This document shows positions 1 to 5,145 of a stretch of 5,145 nucleotides of DNA, piece by piece. The notes beneath the pieces are model-generated. The model did not search any database. It was not told where the DNA came from and was given only the letters and a program-made list of their open reading frames with translations. The stretch comes from Acidobacteriota bacterium (GTDB taxonomy: Bacteria > Acidobacteriota > Thermoanaerobaculia > Multivoradales > JAHZIX01), in contig JAGQSE010000122.1 of the NCBI GenBank assembly GCA_020439725.1, positions 1 to 5,145 on the forward strand. The letters run 5' to 3'. Made by a program: the position numbers and the translations under genes. The first letter of the stretch is position 1; each line of letters starts with the position of its first letter.

Positions 1-717
<717 letters not shown>

Positions 718-732
718 ACCCTTTCAAGCTTC

Positions 733-773
733 TTCGGGCGGCTCCGGCCTCGACCGGGGCGGAGCCGTCCGGA
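733..773 (+). promoter_or_regulatory. Strong intercistronic hairpin between dnaK and dnaJ
   Basis: The 73-base gap between dnaK and dnaJ contains an inverted repeat with a perfect 8-bp core, CGGCTCCG (739-746) against CGGAGCCG (760-767). It extends outward to about 14 bp (733-746 with 760-773) if two G-U type pairs are allowed. The loop is 13 bases (747-759). No run of T follows, so it does not look like a standard intrinsic terminator. It may be a leaky terminator, an mRNA-processing or stabilising hairpin that sets the DnaK:DnaJ ratio, or a structure that influences dnaJ translation, since its 3' arm ends 17 bases before the dnaJ start. The pairing is seen; the function is inferred. Confidence 0.55.
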
Positions 774-790
774 CTGGACGTACTTGAGTC

Positions 791-1921
791 ATGAGCCAGC
801 TGCAGGATTACTACGAAGTTCTCGGTGTCGCGCGCGATGCGGACGCCACGGTGATCAAGTCCGCCTATCGCAAGATGGCGATCCAGTACCACCCGGACAA
901 GAACCCGGGCGACGCGGAGGCCGAGGTCCGCTTCAAGGCGGCCGCGGAGGCCTACGCGGTGCTCTCGGATCCGCAGAAACGTCAGCGCTATGACCGCTTC
1001 GGACACCAGGGGGTGTCAGGCGGCGCCGCCGGTTTCGACCCCTCGGTATTCTCCGATTTCTCGGACATCCTGGGCGACATCTTCGGCTTCGGCGATCTCT
1101 TCGGCGGCGGCCGCCGGCGCGCCGGTCGCAGCGGCCAGAGCCGCGGCGCCGACCTGCGCTACGACCTCACCCTGAGCTTCGAGGAGGCGGCCTTCGGCAC
1201 CGAGACCCAGCTGCGCATCCCGCGCCTCGAACGGTGCGCCTCCTGCTCGGGCAGCGGTGTCGCGCCGGGCTCGCGACCGATCACCTGCAACACCTGCGGC
1301 GGTCACGGCCAGGTGCGTTTCTCCCAGGGCTTCTTCACCGTCGCCCGGACCTGTCCCGAGTGTCAGGGCGAAGGGCGGATCATCAAGGACCCGTGCAAGA
1401 CCTGTCACGGCGAGGGTCTGGTCGAACAGCAGCGCCGGCTCGACGTCAAGATCCCCGCCGGGGTCGACACCGGTGCCCGGCTGCGGCTCGCCGGCGAGGG
1501 CGAGCACGGGCGCCAGGGCGGTCCCGCCGGCGATCTCTACGTGGTGATCCGCGTTCAGCCCCACGAGATCTTCGAGCGTGAAGGCGCCGATGTCCTCGGG
1601 CCGGTGCCGGTGAGCTACTCGCAGGCGGTCCTCGGTGCCAGCATCGAGGTGGCGACGCTCCACGGCCCCGCCACCATCGACGTCCCGCCGGGGACGCCCC
1701 ACGGCAAGATCTTCCGCCTCAAGAACAAGGGCATCGAGCGTCTCGGCAGCCACGGCAAGGGTGATCACGTGGCGCAGGTGGTCCTCGAGGTCCCCGATCC
1801 CAAGCGCCTCGACGACGAGCAGGTGGAGCTGCTGCGCAAGCTGGCCGAGCTCGAGGGCCGCCCGGTGCGCGAAGGCGTCTTCGAGAAGGTCAAGAAGGTC
1901 GGCAAGGAGATCTTCGGCTGA
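791..1921 (+). CDS. dnaJ: Co-chaperone DnaJ (Hsp40, class A)
   Basis: A complete 376-residue protein, the usual length for bacterial DnaJ (E. coli 376). Domains in order: J domain (about 6-70) with the HPD tripeptide at 34-36 that stimulates DnaK ATPase; a Gly/Phe-rich region (about 71-107) with the DIFGFGDLFGGG segment; four intact zinc-binding CxxCxGxG repeats starting at C149, C166, C188 and C202; then the two beta-barrel substrate-binding domains (about 212-340, with IPAGVDTGARLRLAGEGEHG and VPPGTPHGKIFRLKNKG) and a C-terminal dimerisation region. It delivers unfolded proteins to DnaK in the cytosol. The ATG at 791 is the first possible start because an in-frame TGA sits at 785-787. Its Shine-Dalgarno match is poor (GGA at 776-778 is 12 bases away), so initiation may depend on coupling or context. 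It sits 73 bases after dnaK and 19 before prmA, probably in one operon. Confidence 0.98.
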   Translation: MSQLQDYYEVLGVARDADATVIKSAYRKMAIQYHPDKNPGDAEAEVRFKAAAEAYAVLSDPQKRQRYDRFGHQGVSGGAAGFDPSVFSDFSDILGDIFGFGDLFGGGRRRAGRSGQSRGADLRYDLTLSFEEAAFGTETQLRIPRLERCASCSGSGVAPGSRPITCNTCGGHGQVRFSQGFFTVARTCPECQGEGRIIKDPCKTCHGEGLVEQQRRLDVKIPAGVDTGARLRLAGEGEHGRQGGPAGDLYVVIRVQPHEIFEREGADVLGPVPVSYSQAVLGASIEVATLHGPATIDVPPGTPHGKIFRLKNKGIERLGSHGKGDHVAQVVLEVPDPKRLDDEQVELLRKLAELEGRPVREGVFEKVKKVGKEIFG

Positions 1922-1923
1922 GC

Positions 1924-1930
1924 GGAGGGA
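1924..1930 (+). promoter_or_regulatory. Ribosome binding site of prmA
   Basis: GGAGGGA lies 10 bases before the ATG at 1941. It decides the prmA start, because the reading frame is open far upstream into dnaJ and would otherwise allow a much longer, spurious protein. Confidence 0.75.
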
Positions 1931-1940
1931 GCGCGGTGTC

Positions 1941-2843
1941 ATGAGCGCTCAGACCTATCGCCAGCGGCTCTACCGCGTGCCCGCCGAGCACGGCGAGGCG
2001 CTGGCGGCGTGGCTGTGGGGTGAAGGGGCGCTGGGCCTCCAGGAGCTCGCCGAGGTCGAAGGCGAGGCCCGCATCGAGGCCTATTTCGACCCCGACACCG
2101 AGCCGGACGAGCCGCCGCCGGGGCTTGGCGCGCGCCTCGTCGACACCGATGAGCGGCCGGTGGTCGACTGGCTCGAGACCTACCGACGGCTCGCGCGACC
2201 CCTCGAGATCGGCCGCCGCTTCGTCATCGACCCGCGGGAGATCGACCCGCAGGGAGCCGGGGCGGGGGCGACCGGGGACGAGCCGCCTACGGCCCCTGAC
2301 CGCATCCGGCTCCGCATCCCCGCGCGGAGCGCCTTTGGCACCGGCAGCCACGAGAGTACCCGCCTGGTCCTCGAGCTCCTCGAAGACCTGCCGCTCACCG
2401 GTCGCCGGGTGCTCGACGTCGGTACCGGCAGCGGCATCTTGGCCTTCGCCGCCCTCGCCCTCGGGGCCCGCTCGGCAGCCGCCTTCGACATCGACCTCGA
2501 ATCGGTGCTGCTCGCGGGCCAGAACGGCCGGCTCAACGATCCCCCTGGGGAACGTTCCTGGCCGCCGGCCTTCTTCGCCGGCGGTATCGAGGTTCTGCGC
2601 CCGGGGGCCTCCTTCGACGTCGCGCTGGTCAACATCCTGCCCGAGCGCATGTTGCCCTTCATCCACCGGTTGCCACCGCTCCTGGAGGAGGGTGCGACGG
2701 TGCTGTTCTCGGGGATCCTCGACGAGGTGGCGCCACCGGTCCTCGAGCGCCTGGGCGAGCTCGGCTTCGCCGCCGTGGCGTCGCGTCACGCCGGCGAGTG
2801 GGTCGGCTATCGCTGCCGGTATTCGGCCCCCGGGGCGCCGTGA
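1941..2843 (+). CDS. prmA: Ribosomal protein L11 methyltransferase PrmA
   Basis: A 300-residue protein (E. coli PrmA is 293) that by family knowledge uses S-adenosylmethionine to methylate ribosomal protein L11. Seen: an N-terminal L11-recognition-like domain (about 4-100); the family signature AFGTGSHESTRL (131-142), where E. coli has AFGTGTHPTT; the Rossmann motif I VLDVGTGSGILAFAALALGA (157-176); the acidic SAM-ribose motif AFDIDLESV (181-189); and motif IV/post-region NILPERMLPFI followed by LLEEGATVLFSGIL (231-260). A Gly/Ala-rich insertion-like stretch, GAGAGATGDEPPTAP (105-119), sits in the linker before the catalytic domain. The start is set by the site at 1924-1930. The stop TGA (2841-2843) overlaps the GTG start of rsmE, so the two rRNA/ribosome-modifying enzymes are probably coupled. 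A generic class I methyltransferase is the alternative, but motifs and neighbours favour PrmA. Confidence 0.93.
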   Translation: MSAQTYRQRLYRVPAEHGEALAAWLWGEGALGLQELAEVEGEARIEAYFDPDTEPDEPPPGLGARLVDTDERPVVDWLETYRRLARPLEIGRRFVIDPREIDPQGAGAGATGDEPPTAPDRIRLRIPARSAFGTGSHESTRLVLELLEDLPLTGRRVLDVGTGSGILAFAALALGARSAAAFDIDLESVLLAGQNGRLNDPPGERSWPPAFFAGGIEVLRPGASFDVALVNILPERMLPFIHRLPPLLEEGATVLFSGILDEVAPPVLERLGELGFAAVASRHAGEWVGYRCRYSAPGAP

Positions 2844-3547
2844 TCACCCTCCTCGTCACCCCGGCGGAGCTGGCGAGCGGCGAGGTCGAGGTCCGTGGCG
2901 AGGCCTACAAGCATCTCTTCCGTGCCCGCCGGCTCGCCGCCGGCGCCGAGCTGCGCCTGGTCGACGGCGCCGGTGGTGCCCGTCGAGGCCGGGTGGAGGC
3001 GGTGGGACCCAGGAGCGCGCGAGTGGTGGCGGGGAAGCCCGCACCGACGCTCGATCCGCCGCACCGCGTGGTGCTGCTGGTCGCGCCGCCGCGGCCGTCG
3101 CGGGCTTCCTGGCTGGTCGAGAAGGCCACCGAGCTGGGGGTCGCGGCGATCCACTGGCTGGCCGCCGAGAGGACGCCCCGGGAGCTCGGGGGAGGAGGGC
3201 TCGAACGGCTCGAACGGGTCGCCGCTGCCGCTCTCGAGCAGTCCGGCGGTGCCTCCTTGCCACGTCTCAGCGGCCCCCACGACCTGGGCGAGGTGGACGC
3301 TCTGGTGGCGGATTGCGACCGGCGGCTGCTGCTCGCTCCCGGTGCTGCCGAGGCCGATGGCGGCGACTGGAGCGGCAGCGGCGCGACGGCCCTGGCGGTC
3401 GGCCCCGAGGGCGGGTGGACCGACGACGAGCTGGCGCGCCTCGCGGCCGCGGGCTTCGTGGCCCGGGGGCTCGGTGATCGGGTCTTGCGGATCGAGACCG
3501 CTGCCGTGACAGCTTCGGCGCTGGCGATTTTCCGCGCTTCCCGATAA
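2840..3547 (+). CDS. rsmE: 16S rRNA (uracil1498-N3)-methyltransferase RsmE
   Basis: A 235-residue SPOUT-superfamily protein (family about 240) that methylates U1498 of 16S rRNA. An N-terminal PUA-like domain (about 1-70) has EAYKHLFRARRLAAGAELRLVDG. The SPOUT domain shows VEKATELGV (93-101), AERTPRE (109-115), ALEQSGGASLPRL (131-143), LAVGPEGGW (185-193) and LGDRVLRIETAAVTA (211-225); the last two form the knotted SAM-binding site. The GTG at 2840 is preferred because it gives the short N-terminal strand MITLLVTP typical of the family and overlaps the prmA stop as GTGA; an ATG 42 bases upstream (2798) would add residues inside prmA. No good Shine-Dalgarno site is present, consistent with re-initiation after prmA. 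Oddity: the Arg usually found after EQS(G) is Gly137 here. It is the last gene of the cluster, ending just before terminator-like hairpins. Confidence 0.93.
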   Translation: MITLLVTPAELASGEVEVRGEAYKHLFRARRLAAGAELRLVDGAGGARRGRVEAVGPRSARVVAGKPAPTLDPPHRVVLLVAPPRPSRASWLVEKATELGVAAIHWLAAERTPRELGGGGLERLERVAAAALEQSGGASLPRLSGPHDLGEVDALVADCDRRLLLAPGAAEADGGDWSGSGATALAVGPEGGWTDDELARLAAAGFVARGLGDRVLRIETAAVTASALAIFRASR

Positions 3548-3557
3548 CCTCTAGCGT

Positions 3558-3596
3558 GACCCCCATCTCTCCTCCCGGGGGTCCGAATCCCGTTTT
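3558..3596 (+). terminator. Terminator-like hairpins after rsmE
   Basis: Eleven bases after the rsmE stop, GACCCCC (3558-3564) can pair with GGGGGTC (3577-3583), a 7-bp stem with a 12-base loop. A second, overlapping hairpin pairs CGGG (3576-3579) with CCCG (3589-3592) and is followed directly by TTTT (3593-3596). They share the G tract and exclude each other. The second has the classical order stem then T run, but only a 4-5 bp stem and four T. Together they plausibly end the dnaK-rsmE transcript; as single terminators both are weak. Confidence 0.45.
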
Positions 3597-3615
3597 CCGC
3601 TGGGACTGGCCGGCG

Positions 3616-3645
3616 TTGACACCCCCTTTTTTGAGGGGCTACCAT
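3616..3645 (+). promoter_or_regulatory. Sigma70-type promoter of ilvE
   Basis: TTGACA (3616-3621) matches the -35 consensus in all six bases. TACCAT (3640-3645) matches the -10 consensus at four of six, including the first two and last two positions. The spacer is 18 bases. Transcription would begin near 3651-3653, giving a leader of about 30 bases before the GTG at 3682, too short for a T-box, riboswitch or attenuating leader peptide. Its location, after the end of the upstream cluster and before a strong ribosome binding site, supports the call. Confidence 0.7.
3623..3638 (+). repeat. Inverted repeat in the ilvE promoter spacer (possible operator)
   Basis: CCCCT (3623-3627) and AGGGG (3634-3638) are inverted copies separated by six bases (TTTTTG), wholly between the -35 and -10 elements. 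A protein bound there would block polymerase, so an operator is possible. It could also be chance, since each arm is only five bases. Confidence 0.3.
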
Positions 3646-3666
3646 CGACGGCGTCTCGCGTCCTCG

Positions 3667-3673
3667 AAAGGAG
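3667..3673 (+). promoter_or_regulatory. Ribosome binding site of ilvE
   Basis: AAAGGAG ends 8 bases before a GTG codon at 3682, an ideal spacing. It selects this GTG over the in-frame GTG at 3556, which lies upstream of the promoter, and over the ATG at 3724, which would remove the conserved N-terminal strand. Confidence 0.85.
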
Positions 3674-3681
3674 TTGAAACA

Positions 3682-4632
3682 GTGCAGAGAAGCGAACCGT
3701 TCTCCCGTGTTCGTTGGATTTGGATGAACGGCCAGTTGGTCGAGTTCGAGAAGGCGACCGTGCACGTGTTCAGTCACGGGCTGCACTATGGATCCGGAGC
3801 TTTCGAGGGCATCCGCTGTTACCAGACGCCGCACGGGCCGGCCATCTTCCGTCTCCCTGAGCACCTGGACCGGCTCGCGGCCTCCTGCAAGATCTACCGC
3901 ACCGACCTGCCTTACACCCTCGACGAGCTGACCGACGCCATCACGCACACCATCGTCGCCAACGAGTTCGACGAGTGCTACATCCGGCCGCTGGTCTACC
4001 GCGGTCTCGGCACCCTCGGCGTCTATCCCGGCAAGTGCCCGGTCGACGTCGCCATCGGGGTCTGGCCCTGGGGCGCCTATCTGGGTGAGGAGGCGTTGCG
4101 CAACGGCGTCGACGTCTGCGTGTCGAGCTGGCGCCGGGCCGCCGGGAGCACCTTCCCGAGCCTCGCCAAGGCGACGGGCAACTACCTGAGCTCGCAGCTG
4201 ATCAAGATGGACGCGATGGCCAATGGATTCTCCGAGGGCATCGCTCTCGGTGTCGACGGCAACGTCAGCGAGGGCTCCGGCGAGAATCTCTTCGTGGTCT
4301 TCCGCGGCGAGCTGCTGACGCCGCCGCTGGCCGCCTCGGTGCTGCCGGGCATCACCCGCGACTCGATCTTCCAGATCGCCAAGGATCTGGGGATTCCGGT
4401 GCGCGAGGCGGTGATCCCGCGCGAAATGCTCTACATCGCCGAGGAGGTCTTCTTCTGCGGCACCGCCGCGGAGGTGACGCCGATCCGCTCGATCGACCGC
4501 ATCGCCATCGGCGAAGGACGGCCGGGCCCGATCACCCTCCAGCTGATGGACGAGTACCTCGGGATCGCCAAGGGGCGCATCGAGGATCGCCACGGCTGGC
4601 TCTGCCGGGTCGAGGCGAAGGCCACCGTCTGA
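3682..4632 (+). CDS. ilvE: Branched-chain amino acid aminotransferase IlvE
   Basis: A 316-residue fold-type IV PLP enzyme (E. coli IlvE 309) that interconverts Leu, Ile and Val with their 2-oxo acids using glutamate/2-oxoglutarate, the last step of branched-chain amino acid synthesis (EC 2.6.1.42). Seen: WMNGQLVEFEKATVHVFSHG with LHYGSGAFEGIRCY (14-47), YIRPLVYRG (100-108), PWGAYLGEEAL (129-139), VSSWRRAAGSTFPSLAKATG with the likely PLP lysine K163, NYLSSQL, the cofactor motif EGSGENLF (197-204), LPGITRDSI (221-229) and CGTAAEVTPIRSID (259-272). These run in the same order and nearly the same spacing as in E. coli IlvE, which makes this more likely than D-amino acid aminotransferase or aminodeoxychorismate lyase. 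It starts at GTG with a strong ribosome binding site and its own promoter, separate from the chaperone cluster. No other ilv or leu gene is adjacent, so it appears to be a lone biosynthetic gene here. Confidence 0.97.
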   Translation: MQRSEPFSRVRWIWMNGQLVEFEKATVHVFSHGLHYGSGAFEGIRCYQTPHGPAIFRLPEHLDRLAASCKIYRTDLPYTLDELTDAITHTIVANEFDECYIRPLVYRGLGTLGVYPGKCPVDVAIGVWPWGAYLGEEALRNGVDVCVSSWRRAAGSTFPSLAKATGNYLSSQLIKMDAMANGFSEGIALGVDGNVSEGSGENLFVVFRGELLTPPLAASVLPGITRDSIFQIAKDLGIPVREAVIPREMLYIAEEVFFCGTAAEVTPIRSIDRIAIGEGRPGPITLQLMDEYLGIAKGRIEDRHGWLCRVEAKATV

Positions 4633-4729
4633 GCCGGCGCCCGATTCGCCGTCTGCTTGGCAGGGGGCCCCGGGACGACGTCGGTCGCGCCGGTGACTAC
4701 CCATCGGTGGGGACAACGGAGGAGCCGCG
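4633..4729 (+). other. ilvE-pilT spacer with short weak hairpins only
   Basis: The spacer holds a 5-bp stem CGGCG/CGCCG (4635-4639 with 4647-4651), a small CTGC/GCAG stem (4653-4656 with 4660-4663), and CCGGTG/CATCGG (4690-4695 with 4702-4707, one G-T pair). None is followed by a T run, so no convincing terminator is seen. TTGGCA at 4657-4662 resembles a -35 element but has no -10 partner at a normal distance and no sigma54 -12 element. The pilT-like gene may be read through from ilvE or may use a promoter I cannot recognise. Confidence 0.4.
4718..4724 (+). promoter_or_regulatory. Ribosome binding site of the pilT-like gene
   Basis: GGAGGAG lies 5 bases before the ATG at 4730 and fixes that start. 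The strong match suggests independent initiation rather than coupling to ilvE, which ends 97 bases upstream. Confidence 0.85.
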
Positions 4730-5145
4730 ATGAACATCAACGACCTGCTCAAGATCGCCATCGAGCGCAAGGCGTCGGACATCCACCTCAAGGTGGGGAG
4801 CTCGCCGGTGATCCGCATCGACGGCGACCTGCAGCCGATGGCCGAGATGAAGCGGCTGATGCAGGAGGACACCATCCAGATGGCGTTCTCCATGATGAAC
4901 GCGCGGCAAAAGCAGCGCTTCAAGGAAGAGTACGAGATCGACATCGCGTACTCGGTCCCGGGCCTTGGCCGTTTCCGTGTCAACGTCTTCCAGCAGCGCG
5001 GCGCGGTGGGCCTGGTCCTGCGCGTCATCCCGGCGCGCATCCTTACCATCCGTGAGCTGATGCTGCCGCCGGTGCTCGAAAAGATCTGCGAGGAGCGCCG
5101 GGGCATGGTGCTGTGCACCGGCACCACCGGTTCCGGCAAGTCGAC
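4730..5145 (+). CDS. pilT: Type IV pilus retraction ATPase, PilT family, N-terminal part (3' end cut by window edge)
   Basis: The first 138 codons of a gene that continues past the window; PilT proteins are usually about 340-370 residues. Seen: the N-terminal PAS-like domain with MNINDLLKIAIERKASDIHL (1-20), VIRIDGDLQPM (27-37), the ARFRVN-like segment LGRFRVNVFQQRG (79-91), VLRVIPARILTIREL (96-110), and the Walker A loop GTTGSGKS (131-138), where the usual PilT loop is GPTGSGKS. The family forms a hexameric cytoplasmic ring at the inner membrane that hydrolyses ATP to depolymerise and retract type IV pili for twitching motility. The start is supported by the site at 4718-4724 and by agreement with the family N terminus. 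Walker B, the Asp and His boxes and the C terminus (AIRNLIRE in PilT) are outside the window, so the paralogue PilU cannot be excluded. pilB, pilC or a second ATPase gene may follow. Confidence 0.9.
   Translation, partial: MNINDLLKIAIERKASDIHLKVGSSPVIRIDGDLQPMAEMKRLMQEDTIQMAFSMMNARQKQRFKEEYEIDIAYSVPGLGRFRVNVFQQRGAVGLVLRVIPARILTIRELMLPPVLEKICEERRGMVLCTGTTGSGKS

Noticed and set aside
718..790. CIRCE operator or RNA thermometer before dnaJ
   Set aside because: No TTAGCACTC-N9-GAGTGCTAA-like repeat and no UUUU or ROSE-type element pairing with a Shine-Dalgarno site is present.
1635..1940. N-terminal extension of PrmA into dnaJ
   Set aside because: The extra 102 codons translate dnaJ in the wrong frame into Arg/Ser-rich sequence, and the ATG at 1941 has a good ribosome binding site and gives the family's normal length.
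1016..1942. A 308-codon minus-strand frame opposite dnaJ and a similar 299-codon one opposite prmA (1890-2789)
   Set aside because: Both are antisense shadows of conserved genes, with no ribosome binding site or family resemblance.
3198..3217. Tandem 9-base repeat (GGCTCGAAC twice) in rsmE
   Set aside because: It simply encodes the in-frame helix repeat LERLER; two copies of a short unit in a GC-rich gene are not significant.
2020..3477. A 485-codon plus-strand open frame over prmA and rsmE
   Set aside because: It is an off-frame translation of two well-supported genes, full of Arg/Ser/Pro/Gly with no recognisable motif; absence of stops is expected at this GC content.
3556..3681. N-terminal extension of IlvE from a GTG at 3556
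   Set aside because: This stretch contains the terminator-like hairpins and the ilvE promoter, and has no ribosome binding site or homology; GTG 3682 fits all evidence.
4657..4680. Possible sigma54 or sigma70 promoter before the pilT-like gene, based on TTGGCA
   Set aside because: There is no TTGC-type -12 element at the sigma54 distance and no acceptable -10 box 16-19 bases downstream.
2905..5139. A 744-codon open reading frame on the minus strand across rsmE, ilvE and the pilT-like gene
   Set aside because: Its codons lie in exact register with ilvE on the opposite strand, where stops would require the sense codons TTA, CTA or TCA, which a GC-rich gene avoids. The translation is rich in Arg, Pro, Ser and Ala with no domain. 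All three plus-strand genes are clear family members.

Overview
This is a GC-rich, densely packed, ordinary bacterial chromosomal segment. All recognisable genes are on the plus strand. It holds the C-terminal half of a DnaK chaperone, complete genes for DnaJ, PrmA (ribosomal protein L11 methyltransferase), RsmE (16S rRNA m3U1498 methyltransferase) and IlvE (branched-chain aminotransferase), and the N-terminal third of a PilT-family type IV pilus retraction ATPase. The strong G/C preference at third positions, the class A DnaJ and the PilT gene suggest a Gram-negative-type, GC-rich bacterium such as an Acidobacteriota or myxobacterial/deltaproteobacterial relative. That placement is inference only; no rRNA or other decisive marker is present.

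Region 1 (1-3547) is a protein-homeostasis and ribosome-modification cluster in the order dnaK-dnaJ-prmA-rsmE. dnaK and dnaJ are separated by 73 bases that contain a strong hairpin. dnaJ and prmA are 19 bases apart with a good ribosome binding site. prmA and rsmE overlap by four bases (GTGA), which suggests translational coupling. DnaK and DnaJ work as a chaperone pair; PrmA and RsmE modify the large-subunit protein L11 and the small-subunit rRNA. The order resembles the classical heat-shock cluster of Firmicutes (hrcA-grpE-dnaK-dnaJ-prmA-rsmE). Anything upstream of dnaK, including grpE, hrcA or a heat-shock promoter, lies outside the window.

Region 2 (3548-3681) is a short boundary. It has terminator-like hairpins, then a convincing sigma70-type promoter (TTGACA, 18-base spacer, TACCAT) whose spacer carries a small inverted repeat, then an ideal Shine-Dalgarno site. 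It starts a new transcription unit for ilvE.

Region 3 (3682-5145) holds ilvE, a 97-base spacer without a clear promoter or terminator, and the start of the pilT-like gene, which runs off the right edge just after the Walker A motif. No mobile element, tRNA, rRNA, CRISPR array or new multi-gene system is visible. The points worth a second look are small: the missing acidic tail of DnaK, the dnaK-dnaJ hairpin, substitutions at a usually conserved RsmE arginine, and the dyad inside the ilvE promoter.
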